Assembly (NCBI GenBank): GCA_031272195.1
Contig: JAISUF010000061.1
Span: forward strand, 1 to 39,117
DNA: 39,117 nucleotides
DNA from: Propionibacteriaceae bacterium
Lineage (GTDB): Bacteria > Actinomycetota > Actinomycetes > Propionibacteriales > Propionibacteriaceae
Direction: 5' to 3'
In this document: piece after piece, positions 12,601-19,796 of the stretch
Position numbering within the stretch: the first letter of the stretch is position 1
Layout: every line of letters starts with the position of its first letter
The notes under the pieces: model-generated
Databases searched by the model: none
What the model was told of the DNA's origin: nothing
The model's input: the letters and a program-made list of their open reading frames with translations, nothing else
Program-made: the position numbers and the translations under genes

Positions 12601-13347
12601 CTGCCACAGCGCTGCCGCGTCGGGCAGGGAGCGGGCCGTTCCGGGTTTGGTGTAGTGGCAGACGACTTCCACCACAACCTGCCCCGGCAGGCGTTGCCTC
12701 CAGTCCAGCAGCAGTTTGTGGGCGAGGTCGGAACGCCCGGCGGTGACGGCCCGGCCGACGTCGGAATCCGGCCCCAGCAGGACCGTCGCGCAGCCGCCGC
12801 CTTCGCCATCGCCGCCGTAACCGCAGCCTTCGCCTTCGCCGTCACCGCCGTCGCCACCCCGCAAGAGCCTTGCCGGATCATCGGGCCGCAGCACGGCCTC
12901 GCGGTGGGCCGAGCCTGCCCGCCGCCTGCCCGCCGGCCGCCGCTTGGGCGACCATGCCGCCGAGATCAACCGGCACAGCGCCGCCCAGCCCCGCCCGCCG
13001 TTGCCCCCGTGCGCCAACACCGTGATCGACGCCGGGGTGGCCGGGCTCGACGCCCCACCACCGGCCAGTCTCGACGCCACACCACCGGCCAGGCTCGACG
13101 CCACACCACTGCCAGCCCCGTCCCCGCCTGACGGGGCGATTTGCAGCTCGACGCCGGCTATCGGCTTGACGCCGGCCTCCAGACAGGCCCGGACGTGTCG
13201 GACGATGCCGTAAAGCCCGTCGCGGTCGGTTAGCGCCGCCGCTGGCGCACCCTGCTCGGCGGCCGCCCGCACCAACTCCTGCGGCGAGGCCGTCCCGTAG
13301 TGCGCCGAGAACGCGCTGGCCACCTGCAAATGCACGAATCCATCCAT
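9682..13347 (-). CDS. dnaE2: DnaE2-type error-prone DNA polymerase III alpha-like subunit
   Basis: 1221 aa. C-family polymerases of this type act in damage-induced translesion synthesis. An N-terminal PHP-like domain (VHLQVASAFSAHYG, ALTDRDGLYGIVR) has lost the usual HxH metal ligands. The polymerase core carries QARGSGAGSLVNYLL near 428 and PDIDIDVES near 468. The C-terminus has an OB-fold (VLVAGVRVATQTPP... VFLSLDDGTG) at about 1130-1190. The protein is longer than usual because of Gly/Ala/Ser and Gly/Asp/Glu-rich inserts near 70-100 and 145-190; the first comes from a 24-bp tandem repeat. The ATG at 13347 directly follows AAGGGGAG. The ORF-track start at 13362 would lie inside the SOS-like box. 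No imuA or imuB is visible nearby. Confidence 0.88.
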   Translation of the reverse strand: MDGFVHLQVASAFSAHYGTASPQELVRAAAEQGAPAAALTDRDGLYGIVRHVRACLEAGVKPIAGVELQIAPSGGDGAGSGVASSLAGGVASRLAGGGASSPATPASITVLAHGGNGGRGWAALCRLISAAWSPKRRPAGRRRAGSAHREAVLRPDDPARLLRGGDGGDGEGEGCGYGGDGEGGGCATVLLGPDSDVGRAVTAGRSDLAHKLLLDWRQRLPGQVVVEVVCHYTKPGTARSLPDAAALWQAARRAEVPAVLANQARYLRPDDAYTGDVLDAAGLLLPLGAFEPQPNAQAWLKPGLEMAKTAARVASFAGLGKVAVNELLAQTSRVAARCCLDPAADLGWRRPKVPELSVLGVRGNPQQVLSQTCQAALAERYPDAVGRQRDAIDDRLRDELAVIAAFGFASYFLTVADVAKLIRDMGVRVQARGSGAGSLVNYLLRVSNVDPLEHDLLFERFLGVRRSTLPDIDIDVESARRHEIYRRIFARYGEHRVTLLSMQNTYRARGAVRDAGLALGLEPEQIDKLASSLWRLNARDIAGRLESGPELRDTAAEIAADPCLARLVELAGRLDRLPRHISMHPCGVILGNADLFSVTPVQPSGLGLSMSQYDKDDIDDMGLLKLDVLGVRMQSAMAHAVREIVRVNGPTAALVGGLPLDAPYVSPEGEIDLDSLPHDDEPTFANIRTTHTLGMFQIESPGQRELVGKMQPDRFADLIADISLFRPGPMKANLVTPFVEAKLGLKPPDYLHPLFRGFLGDSFGVVIYHEHLLRILSLCMGVSLAQADEIRRSMADGTDQLEAVFKARAAAQTDQHGRPLFAPRQVARIWEVVKGFGSFGFCKAHAAAFAVATYQSAWLKTHYPAEFMAGLLEHDPGMYPKRLLVAEARRLGVRILPLDVNASQDEYRVELLPADSDLPSTAVGDSGNAYPSSRMADAHATTRQAWSTAKRGVDAEPGGWAKPADADSPPTLKIGGPAKGIRLSLRDVHGITAAEVERIVERRPYRSIGDFYLRAAPSRRLLTRLGAVGALDSLVDERASRGDVVAYVRRLTASPARPRADDEPPLPLFAADRLETGHQLSRLERVSSELDVLSTEIDEHVVELYRPLLDELGVTPADELLSVRSQTEVLVAGVRVATQTPPTRSGKRVVFLSLDDGTGCADCAFFDEAQQRAGPLLFGTKLLVVAGKTRRTGAKGVSVQADNAWDLKELWRQRFGHSVAS
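13037..13108. repeat. Three tandem 24-bp repeats inside dnaE2
   Basis: The unit CCGGCCAGNCTCGACGCCACACCA occurs at 13061-13084 and 13085-13108, with a slightly diverged copy at 13037-13060. It encodes repeated eight-residue blocks of the GVASxLAG type within a low-complexity loop. Confidence 0.8.
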
Positions 13348-13354
13348 CTCCCCT

Positions 13355-13370
13355 TCGTTCATATGTTCGA
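13355..13370. promoter_or_regulatory. Candidate LexA (SOS) box at dnaE2
   Basis: TCGTTCATATGTTCGA matches the Gram-positive SOS consensus CGAACATATGTTCG at 12 of 14 core positions. One half-site is perfect and the other has AA to TT. It lies just downstream of a TATAAT -10 box, overlapping the expected transcription start, which is where LexA would block initiation. Confidence 0.55.
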
Positions 13371-13379
13371 TTATGTGCT

Positions 13380-13408
13380 ATTATAATCACACCCTTAGAC
13401 AAGAGCAA
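13380..13408 (-). promoter_or_regulatory. dnaE2 promoter
   Basis: A perfect TATAAT (13380-13385) and TTGCTC (13403-13408) with 17-nt spacing on the minus strand. The AT-rich patch stands out in this GC-rich DNA. Transcription should begin near 13372. Confidence 0.6.
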
Positions 13409-13645
13409 GGAGTAGCCGCCCGTCAAGGTTGTCCCAAGGTTGCACGCGCCAACCATGCTGCAGCCATCGGCGCAAGAAGACCAGGCCCCCGTGCCGCGGC
13501 GCGGCCAAGAGGCGGCCGACGTATCGGTGAATGCCTACGTCTGGCCCACGAGGCCCTCGTGGCGCGCAGTCGAGAGGGGCAAGCGTCATTGCGTGAGGCG
13601 CCGCGCTGCAACGTGGCTGGCGCAAGTTCGCGCCACCACCAGCCC
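13409..13645. other. Gap between dtd and the dnaE2 promoter, no gene recognised
   Basis: Open frames exist on both strands (for example 13395-13625, minus). They show Arg/Pro-rich shadow composition, no ribosome-binding site and no recognisable family. Confidence 0.4.
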
Positions 13646-14179
13646 TCAGGCTTCGAGGATCAGCGTGACGGGGCCGCGATTGACCAGTTCGACGTCCATA
13701 GTGGCCCCGAAACGGCCGGTCTCGACGTCGGCTCCGAGGCGGCGCAGGGCCTCGGCGAAGGCCTCCACCAAGGGCTCGGCCTCGGGGCCGGGGGCGGCTG
13801 CCGACCAGCTTGGGCGGCGGCCCTTGCGGGCGTCGCCGTAGAGCGTGAATTGGGAGACGACGAGGATCGGCGCGCCCAAGTCGGAGGCCGACAGCTCGCC
13901 CTTGGGCGGCACTGGCCCGTCACTGCCGACCCCACCCGATCCCCCCGCACCAGGGACAGGCTCCGACGCGACGCCTTCGGGAGGATCAGCCGCCGCGAAA
14001 TCAGCGGCGTCGAAGACGCGCAAGCCCCACACCTTGTCGGCCAGCTTCTCGGCCTGGGCCGGGCCGTCCCCGCGGGCGACGCCGACCAGCAGCACCAGCC
14101 CCGGCCGCGACAGCCGTCCGACGACTTCCCCGCCGACGCGGACCTCGGCCCGCGCGGCCACCTGCAACACGACGCGCAT
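13646..14179 (-). CDS. dtd: D-aminoacyl-tRNA deacylase
   Basis: 177 aa. It removes D-amino acids (and misacylated glycine) from tRNA, protecting translation. The DTD fold is clear: [15 protein letters not shown] start, [21 protein letters not shown], the active-site SQFTLYGD (109-116) and the Gly-cisPro motif in VNRGPVT (169-172). The family is usually about 145-150 residues. The excess is a Pro/Gly/Ser-rich insert at about 62-98, just before the SQFTL strand. The start at 14179 rather than 14227 gives the canonical N-terminus and lies 7 nt from a TAGACT box. Confidence 0.93.
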   Translation of the reverse strand: MRVVLQVAARAEVRVGGEVVGRLSRPGLVLLVGVARGDGPAQAEKLADKVWGLRVFDAADFAAADPPEGVASEPVPGAGGSGGVGSDGPVPPKGELSASDLGAPILVVSQFTLYGDARKGRRPSWSAAAPGPEAEPLVEAFAEALRRLGADVETGRFGATMDVELVNRGPVTLILEA

Positions 14180-14186
14180 TCCGGGC

Positions 14187-14192
14187 AGTCTA
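14187..14192 (-). promoter_or_regulatory. -10 box of leaderless dtd
   Basis: TAGACT on the minus strand, 7 nt before the ATG of dtd, with no Shine-Dalgarno sequence. Confidence 0.45.
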
Positions 14193-14215
14193 CGCCGTTT
14201 GGCCGACCACTCATA

Positions 14216-14230
14216 GCGATGAAGCATCGC
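14216..14230. terminator. Weak hairpin after vapC
   Basis: GCGATG and CATCGC with a 3-nt loop, 19 nt beyond the vapC stop on the minus strand. The stem is short with no T-tract, so termination is uncertain. Confidence 0.25.
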
Positions 14231-14248
14231 CCCGGCCGTCGGGCGACG

Positions 14249-14689
14249 TCAAAGTTGAACCTGGCGACCGCCCTCGGCGCTCGCTGGAGCGAGCCAGTCT
14301 TCAACCGACAGGCCGTCAACGCGCGAGAACTCCCTGACGTTGTTCGTCACCAACACCGCGCCCAGGGCCAGGGCGTGCCCGGCGATCTCAGAGTCGTAGG
14401 GGCCGATCTCCAACCCGGCCTTGATCAGCCGCGCCCGCACCTCCCCGGCAACCCGAGCCGCCGCCTCGTCGAACGGCCAGATTTGCAGGCGCGCCAGCAC
14501 ACGGTCCACCTTCGACACGGTCGCCGCCGGCGAGCCGGACAGGAACACCCCGGTCTGCAGCTCCATGACGGTGACGGCCGAGACGCCCAACTCGCCGCTG
14601 TGCTGGTCCATCCGACGGGCCAACCAGGCGCCGGCCCGCCCCCGCATGATCGCGACCAGCACGTTCATATCTAAGAGGTAGCCCGCCAA
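14249..14689 (-). CDS. vapC: VapC-type PIN-domain toxin ribonuclease
   Basis: 146 aa. PIN-domain ribonucleases of this kind cleave tRNA or rRNA when freed from their antitoxin. The acidic active site is visible: D7 in YLLDMNV, E43 in VTVMELQTG, D99 in GPYDSEIAGHAL, and the TNNVREFSRVDGLSVEDW tail typical of chromosomal VapC. All key residues are present, so the toxin looks active. The start is TTG at 14689, only 3 nt after the vapB stop; starting at the later ATG would delete D7. The TTG start would keep toxin translation low and coupled to antitoxin. Confidence 0.9.
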   Translation of the reverse strand: MAGYLLDMNVLVAIMRGRAGAWLARRMDQHSGELGVSAVTVMELQTGVFLSGSPAATVSKVDRVLARLQIWPFDEAAARVAGEVRARLIKAGLEIGPYDSEIAGHALALGAVLVTNNVREFSRVDGLSVEDWLAPASAEGGRQVQL

Positions 14690-14692
14690 GGC

Positions 14693-14926
14693 TCACCACT
14701 GCCTGGCGTCCGGAACGCCTTGGCGGCGATCGGGCAGGAAACCGTCATCGACCGGCAGGTCGGCCAGGAAAGACTCCCACGACAGGCCGGGCTCGTCCAC
14801 CGGCGTCAGAATCCGCGTGTCGCCCAACACCGACACCGTCACATGCTTGACGCCGGACGGCAACGCGACCTCTTTGGGCAGACGGACAGCCTGGCTGCGA
14901 TTGTTCTTGAACACGGCCGCCAACAT
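14693..14926 (-). CDS. vapB: VapB-type antitoxin
   Basis: 77 aa. The N-terminus (AAVFKNNRSQAVRLPKEVALP) is the AbrB/SpoVT-like swapped-hairpin DNA-binding domain of VapB antitoxins. The C-terminus (LSWESFLADLPVDDGFLPDR) would wrap the toxin. The ATG at 14926 is preferred over 14977 because it gives the canonical start and follows a GGGGGG purine run. It lies directly before vapC in a two-gene operon and should repress its own promoter together with VapC. Confidence 0.88.
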   Translation of the reverse strand: MLAAVFKNNRSQAVRLPKEVALPSGVKHVTVSVLGDTRILTPVDEPGLSWESFLADLPVDDGFLPDRRQGVPDARQW

Positions 14927-14947
14927 CCAGCCCCCCAACGTAGTTAC

Positions 14948-14969
14948 CGTCAAGTATATACGCATGACG
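14948..14969. promoter_or_regulatory. vapBC promoter and probable operator
   Basis: On the minus strand TATACT (14953-14958) is a good -10 box. It lies within nested palindromes: GTATATAC (14954-14961) inside CGTCA...TGACG (14948-14952 and 14965-14969). A palindrome over the -10 box is what VapBC autorepression would need. Confidence 0.5.
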
Positions 14970-15226
14970 CAGACCAAGCGCCGCCCCGACCTCGCCGCTG
15001 CCGCCCGCCGGGAAGACGCCCGCCGAATTGGCCGGGCAGCGCCGACTTGGCCGGGACTCTGCGCCCCTGCGCACCCAGCGGCCCTCGCTCAATCGTCCAA
15101 CTGGAGTAGGGGCGCTCATCCCACGGAGGCAGGGCCTCGCCCGGGCAGTCGCCCCGGCGGGCCGAATCCGTCCCGCCAGCCACTGACTCGTCCCTGAAAA
15201 CCCGCCACGCCAGTCCCGCGCGCCCG
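14970..15226. other. Gap between divergent vapB and the ABC transporter
   Basis: GC-rich, with no recognised gene. The open frames here (for example 14950-15246, minus) have no ribosome-binding site or known family. Confidence 0.4.
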
Positions 15227-15232
15227 TAATCT
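15227..15232 (+). promoter_or_regulatory. -10 box of leaderless ABC ATPase gene
   Basis: TAATCT lies 7 nt before the ATG at 15240. Confidence 0.45.
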
Positions 15233-15239
15233 CTAAGGC

Positions 15240-16016
15240 ATGACACACGCAGGGGACAGCATGGTGAAAACAGTCAGCACGGCGCCGACGGTCGACGTGA
15301 TCGTGGCGGCCCACGATTTGGTGAAGGTTTACGGCGACGGGGACGCCGCTGTGACGGCTTTGGACCGCGTGCGGGCCGAGTTCCATCGCGGCACGTTCAC
15401 GGCCATCATGGGGCCATCCGGCTCGGGCAAGTCCACCCTGATGCACTGCCTGGCGGGGCTGGACGCCGTGACGTCGGGACGGGTGTACCTGGGCGGCGTC
15501 AAGTTGACGGGCCTGCCGGATCGCAAGCTGACCGCCATCCGGCGCGACCAGGTCGGCTTCATCTTCCAGCAGTTCAACCTGTTGCCGACCTTGACCGCCC
15601 AGCAGAACATCCTGTTGCCGCTCGACCTGGCCGGCAAGCGCGTCGACAAGGCGCAACTGCAATCGATCGTCGACTCGCTGAACCTGTCGCAACGCCTCAA
15701 GCACTTGCCCTCCCAGCTGTCGGGAGGCCAGCAGCAGCGCGTCGCGGTGGCCCGCGCCCTCGTCACCAATCCGCAGGTGATCTTCGCCGACGAGCCGACC
15801 GGCGCCCTCGACTCGCGCAACTCCCAACAACTCCTCGCCTACCTGCGCCACTGCTCGAACGATTTGGGCCAGACGATCATCATGGTGACGCACGACCCGA
15901 ACGCCGCCGCCTACGCCGACCGGGCGCTGATCCTGTCCGACGGCCACATCGTCGGCGACATCGACCGTCCCAACGCCGACCAGGTGTTGGCCGCCCTGCG
16001 GGGGTTGGGCGCATGA
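15240..16016 (+). CDS. ABC transporter ATP-binding protein, MacB/LolD type
   Basis: 258 aa. A complete nucleotide-binding domain: Walker [11 protein letters not shown]-loop [14 protein letters not shown], signature LSGGQQQR, Walker [14 protein letters not shown] and H-loop VTHD. The sequence is of the MacB/LolD/FtsE-like group that partners FtsX-type permeases acting on substrates outside the membrane. Its stop overlaps the permease start (ATGA), so the two are coupled. Two starts are possible. ATG 15240 fits the leaderless pattern; ATG 15261 has AGGGGAC upstream. The choice affects only seven residues. Substrate unknown: peptide, lipid or envelope stress factor. Confidence 0.93.
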   Translation: MTHAGDSMVKTVSTAPTVDVIVAAHDLVKVYGDGDAAVTALDRVRAEFHRGTFTAIMGPSGSGKSTLMHCLAGLDAVTSGRVYLGGVKLTGLPDRKLTAIRRDQVGFIFQQFNLLPTLTAQQNILLPLDLAGKRVDKAQLQSIVDSLNLSQRLKHLPSQLSGGQQQRVAVARALVTNPQVIFADEPTGALDSRNSQQLLAYLRHCSNDLGQTIIMVTHDPNAAAYADRALILSDGHIVGDIDRPNADQVLAALRGLGA

Positions 16017-18454
16017 TCGCCACCGGGGAACTCCGACACCACAAGGGGCGTTTCGTCGCCACGCTGCTGGCGGTGGCCATCAGCGTCGGATTTATGGCGT
16101 CGGCTTCGATCATCGTCGCCACTATGCAGGAGTCGATGGCCCAACGCCAGACGGCCTACCTGGCCCACGCCCAGGTGGTCGTCGAAGCCTACCGGGAGAC
16201 GGACGCGCCCGTCTCGGCCGAGCAGTTCGCCAAGGTGTTGCGGGCCATCCCCGGCGTCACCGCCACCCAGCAGCTTCGCGATATGACTGACGCGGTGAAG
16301 TTCGGCGACCGCTCGACGATGGTCGATTTCCAAGCCTTGCCCGAACCCGAGTTCCGTTGGTCGAAGCTGGTCGAGGGCACCCTGCCACACTGGAGCGGAG
16401 AGGCGGCCCTGTCGCAGAAGGCGATGGCCGAATTGGGCGCGCATGTTGGCGACACGTTGCGGCTGACGGGCTACGCGTTGGACGTCAAGGTGGTCGGCGT
16501 CACCGACGACCCCAGCACGCTCTATTCGGCGGTCGGCTACGTCAGCGCCGAAGGCTTCGCCAAAGCATTCCAGGTCGACGACCAACTCGACGGCCGCTGG
16601 CTCGTCCGGACCGACGCCGGCGCGGCCGAGTCCGTCGTCAAAGTCGTCAAGGCGGGCTTCGCGGGCATGGACTTGAAGCTGTCGGCCAAGACCGCCCAAG
16701 CGGCCATCGACGCCTCGCGGCAAAGCTTCCTGGGGCAGTACCAGGTCTGGAAATGGATCTTGTGGACGTTCGCCGGGATCGCAATGGTCGTCGGCATGAT
16801 CACCATCTCGAACACGTTCTCCATCTTGTTGGCCCAGCGCCGCCGCCAGATCGGCCTGCTGCGGGCCATCGGGGCCAGCGGGGCGCAGGTGCGCCACTCG
16901 GTGTTCGCCGAGGCGGCCGTGTTGGGCGTCGTCGGCAGCGTTGGCGGAGTGTTGCTGGGGGCGCTAGTAGCGCTGGTTGGCTGCGCGGTGTTGGACGTCT
17001 TGTCGGTCGGGCTGCGCGTGCCCTGGTCGGAGGTGGCGACGGCGGCCGCGCTGGGCGTCGTCATCACGCTGGCGGCGGCCGTCCTGCCGACGCTCCGCTC
17101 GACGCGGGTGGCCCCGTTGGAGGCGCTTCGCCCGGTGGCGGCCGCCTCGCAACAACGCGCCTCGGTGCTGCGCGGCGTGGTTTGCGGTCTGCTGTCGCTG
17201 CTCGGCGCGGCTCTGATCTACTTGGGGCTGTCCGGCACCGAGAACGTCCTGTTGACGGCGGTGGCCGGCTCGGCGCTGCTGGCCGTCGGCGTGCTGTTCG
17301 CCGCCCCGCTGTTCGTGCCCTGGCTGCTGCGGGCCGTCGCGGCGCTGGTCGGCCTGTTCGGGCCGACGCCCCGGCTAGCGGCCAAGAACGTCACGCGCAA
17401 TCCGAAACGGGCCGCCGCCACGGCCACGGCGTTGATGCTGGCCATGGGATTGATCGTCACGCTGCAAGTCGGCTCGGCGTCGGTCCGCCAGACCGTCATG
17501 GACCAGATTTCCACCAACTACCCGATCGACATCCAGGTGACGGGATCCGAGGCGTCCGCCGAGGGCGCCCTGACGAAAGCCGTCCAGGCTGAGGCCCGGC
17601 AACTCGACCAAGTCGAGGCCGGCGTCGTCCTGCAAGGCGGCAACGCCAAGGACGCCGACGGCGATACGCGCACCGTGTTGCGCTACGATCCGGCGATCCC
17701 CTCAGTCGTGCGCTCGGCGCCGGGCAGCATCCCCGACGACGTGGCGCTGGTCCGCTCCGGCGTCGCCAAGAACGGCGAGACGCTGACGCTGGGCGGGGTG
17801 AAGCTGACTGCGCAGGTCAGCGCGATGGCCCAGGCGGCCGACGCCATCGTCAGCCCCGCCGTCTTCGACAGGATCGTCAACAAGGCCTATGACAAGGTGA
17901 TTTGGCTGTCGGTGCGGGATCAGGCCAACGTCTCGGCGGCCTATCTGGCCGAGCAGGAGTTCGCCGCCGCGCATCCCCAGTTGGCCGTCGACGGGTCGCT
18001 GATGATGTCGGCCGGAATCGAGGAGGCCATCTTCATGGTGATGGCGTTCGTCTCGGCGCTGCTCGGGGTGGCCGTGCTGATCGCGTTGGTCGGCGTGTCG
18101 AACACTCTTACGCTGTCGGTGTTGGAGCGCAAACGCGAGTCGGCCCTGATGCGGGCCCTCGGCTTGCAGAAGTCGGGCCTGCGCCTGATGCTGCTGGTCG
18201 AGGCGCTGCTGCTGGCCGGAGTCGGAGCGCTGGTCGGCGTCGTGGCGGGCTCCTTCTACGGCTGGGTCGGCGTGACGGCTCTGTCGCGCGACTCGCTCTC
18301 GGCCGGCGGCGACGCCAAAGCCGTCTTCAGCGTCGATTGGGGCTGGACGCTGACGCTGATCGCCGCCGCCGTGTTGGTGGCCGCGTGCGCCTCGATTCTG
18401 CCGGGACGCCGGGCCGCCGCCGCCCCGCCCGTCCAAGCCCTGCAAGACATCTGA
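16013..18454 (+). CDS. FtsX-family ABC transporter permease
   Basis: 813 aa. An N-terminal membrane segment (FVATLLAVAISVGFMASASI) precedes a large extracytoplasmic domain. Then come three helices with the FtsX pattern (ITISNTFSILLAQRRRQIGLLRAIGASGAQVR), a central helix pair, a second extracytoplasmic domain, and a second FtsX module (VGVSNTLTLSVLERKRESALMRALGLQKSGLR) ending in two further helices. The duplicated FtsX architecture fits a monomeric two-module permease working with the ATPase upstream. Such transporters in Gram-positives often export or expel peptides or lipids. No regulator or two-component system is adjacent. Confidence 0.92.
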   Translation: MIATGELRHHKGRFVATLLAVAISVGFMASASIIVATMQESMAQRQTAYLAHAQVVVEAYRETDAPVSAEQFAKVLRAIPGVTATQQLRDMTDAVKFGDRSTMVDFQALPEPEFRWSKLVEGTLPHWSGEAALSQKAMAELGAHVGDTLRLTGYALDVKVVGVTDDPSTLYSAVGYVSAEGFAKAFQVDDQLDGRWLVRTDAGAAESVVKVVKAGFAGMDLKLSAKTAQAAIDASRQSFLGQYQVWKWILWTFAGIAMVVGMITISNTFSILLAQRRRQIGLLRAIGASGAQVRHSVFAEAAVLGVVGSVGGVLLGALVALVGCAVLDVLSVGLRVPWSEVATAAALGVVITLAAAVLPTLRSTRVAPLEALRPVAAASQQRASVLRGVVCGLLSLLGAALIYLGLSGTENVLLTAVAGSALLAVGVLFAAPLFVPWLLRAVAALVGLFGPTPRLAAKNVTRNPKRAAATATALMLAMGLIVTLQVGSASVRQTVMDQISTNYPIDIQVTGSEASAEGALTKAVQAEARQLDQVEAGVVLQGGNAKDADGDTRTVLRYDPAIPSVVRSAPGSIPDDVALVRSGVAKNGETLTLGGVKLTAQVSAMAQAADAIVSPAVFDRIVNKAYDKVIWLSVRDQANVSAAYLAEQEFAAAHPQLAVDGSLMMSAGIEEAIFMVMAFVSALLGVAVLIALVGVSNTLTLSVLERKRESALMRALGLQKSGLRLMLLVEALLLAGVGALVGVVAGSFYGWVGVTALSRDSLSAGGDAKAVFSVDWGWTLTLIAAAVLVAACASILPGRRAAAAPPVQALQDI

Positions 18455-18457
18455 GCC

Positions 18458-18513
18458 CCGCCGGTTCTCGACCACCGAGCGGGCCGGGCGCGTCTGCGGC
18501 GTTGGCGACGCTC
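18458..18513. repeat. Intergenic repeat, copy 1 (similar to 22480-22540)
   Basis: CCGCCGGTTCTCGACCACCG... through GGGCGCG...GCGTTGGCGACGCTC resembles 22480-22540 over most of its length, with a small length difference. It lies immediately after the permease stop. Confidence 0.55.
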
Positions 18514-18676
18514 CTTCGCCTCGCCGCCTTGCCATCACACCCGTGCCGCTCGCCACATCGTCGGCGGGCTGAACCCCGTCGGTGCGACGTTCACGTTGCG
18601 TCACCCGCCTGGCACGCTCTCCGCCACGTAAACCACCTTGTCAGGGCATGATTGCGGAGTGTCGGGGGAGCGACTC

Positions 18677-18690
18677 TGGTAGCGCTTCCA
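18677..18690. promoter_or_regulatory. LacI-family operator upstream of aldose 1-epimerase
   Basis: TGGTAGCGCTTCCA is a near-perfect 14-bp palindrome with the central AGCGCT typical of LacI/GalR-family sites. It overlaps the -35 region of the galM promoter, so the bound regulator would repress. No LacI-type gene lies in the window. Confidence 0.6.
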
Positions 18691-18700
18691 GTTCTCGTAT

Positions 18701-18706
18701 TATGAT
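18701..18706 (+). promoter_or_regulatory. -10 box of leaderless galM
   Basis: TATGAT lies 6 nt before the GTG at 18713; TATTAT at 18698 overlaps it. There is no Shine-Dalgarno sequence. Confidence 0.45.
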
Positions 18707-18712
18707 GCGGGA

Positions 18713-19678
18713 GTGGACATCCTCTCGTTGCACAACGCGGACTTCCGCGTCGAACTCTCCCCCTTCGGCGCAACCCTGCACCGACTGATCATGCTGCACG
18801 GTCCGGGCAACATCCTCGTCTCGCGTCCCGACCCGTTCCAGACCGTCAAAGGCTACCTTGGGGCCAGCGTGGGGCGTTACGCCAATCGCATCGACGCGGG
18901 CGCCTTCGAACTGGACGGCGTCCGCCACCAGCTCGACGCCAACGAGCCGCCCAACACCCTGCACGGCGGCGCCGGGGGCTTCTCCGAACGGGTCTGGGAG
19001 GTCCGCGCCCACACCGACACAGCCGCCGTCATGGCTCTGACAAGCGATGACGGCGATCAAGGCTTCCCCGGCCGCCTCGAAGTCGAGGCCGAGTTCAGCC
19101 TGCTCGACGACGGCCTCCAAGTGGTCTACCGCGCCCAGACCGACGCTCCGACCGTCGTCAACCTGACCTGCCACCCCTACTTCAACCTGCGTGGCGGGCG
19201 CGGCACCGTCTCCGAATACGTCCTGCGCATGCCGGCCGGCCACTACACTCCCCTGCGGCCCGACGGCATCCCGACCGGCGTCGTCGCCGACGTCACGGGG
19301 ACCGCCATGGACTTCCGCTCGCCCCGGATGATCGGCACGGCGCGGTCCGAGGCCATCGCCCAGGGCATCGCCCAGAGCGGCGGCTACGACCACAACTTCG
19401 TCATCGACGGAATGGGCCTGCGCCAACACCTCGAGATGCTCTGCCCCGACGGGCCGCGCCTGCGCGTCTTCTCCGACGCTCCGGCCGTCCAGCTGTACGA
19501 CGGCGCCCACTTCGACGGGACGCTGATCGGCGCGGCCGACCTGCCCGTGCCCGAGCGCGGCGGCATCGCCATCGAACCCCAGAACTACCCCGACGCGCCC
19601 AATCACGCCAACTTCCCCAGCAGCGTCCTGCGCCCCGGCCAGTCGTACAGCCGCACCATCCAGTACCGACTGTCGTGA
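18713..19678 (+). CDS. galM: Aldose 1-epimerase (mutarotase)
   Basis: 321 aa. Interconverts the alpha and beta anomers of hexoses such as galactose or glucose. Family marks: GRYANRID, NTLHGG (His near 83), VNLTCHPYFNL (His near 154), DHNFVIDG, LYDGAHFDG and AIEPQNYPDAPNH, whose Glu near 288 is the expected general base. Length is normal. The gene is not next to a Leloir operon. Single-gene control by a LacI-type operator is suggested by the upstream site. A role for a specific sugar cannot be assigned from sequence. Confidence 0.92.
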   Translation: MDILSLHNADFRVELSPFGATLHRLIMLHGPGNILVSRPDPFQTVKGYLGASVGRYANRIDAGAFELDGVRHQLDANEPPNTLHGGAGGFSERVWEVRAHTDTAAVMALTSDDGDQGFPGRLEVEAEFSLLDDGLQVVYRAQTDAPTVVNLTCHPYFNLRGGRGTVSEYVLRMPAGHYTPLRPDGIPTGVVADVTGTAMDFRSPRMIGTARSEAIAQGIAQSGGYDHNFVIDGMGLRQHLEMLCPDGPRLRVFSDAPAVQLYDGAHFDGTLIGAADLPVPERGGIAIEPQNYPDAPNHANFPSSVLRPGQSYSRTIQYRLS

Positions 19679-19684
19679 GTGCGG

Positions 19685-19790
19685 ACGTGACATCGGTTCT
19701 GTTGTCACGTGCCCCAGGGTTGGCTGCCGCCGATAACCACGTGCCAAGAGAACCGATGTCACGTGGCACAGGAACCGATGTCACATTGCA
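19685..19790. repeat. Cluster of REP-like inverted repeats between galM and the LCP gene
   Basis: Three copies of a GAACCGATGTCAC core lie here, one inverted relative to the other two. The first is flanked by ACGTGACA/TGTCACGT arms (19685-19692, 19703-19710); the second by GTGCCA/TGGCAC (19741-19746, 19764-19769). A 17-nt relative with two mismatches occurs at 26190-26206. The cluster lies between convergent genes and can fold into several hairpins, so it may also terminate transcription. Confidence 0.65.
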
Positions 19791-19796
19791 GGGGCG

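Noticed and set aside
13395-13625. 76-aa minus ORF between dtd and dnaE2
   Set aside because: No ribosome-binding site, no family, composition of a chance frame.
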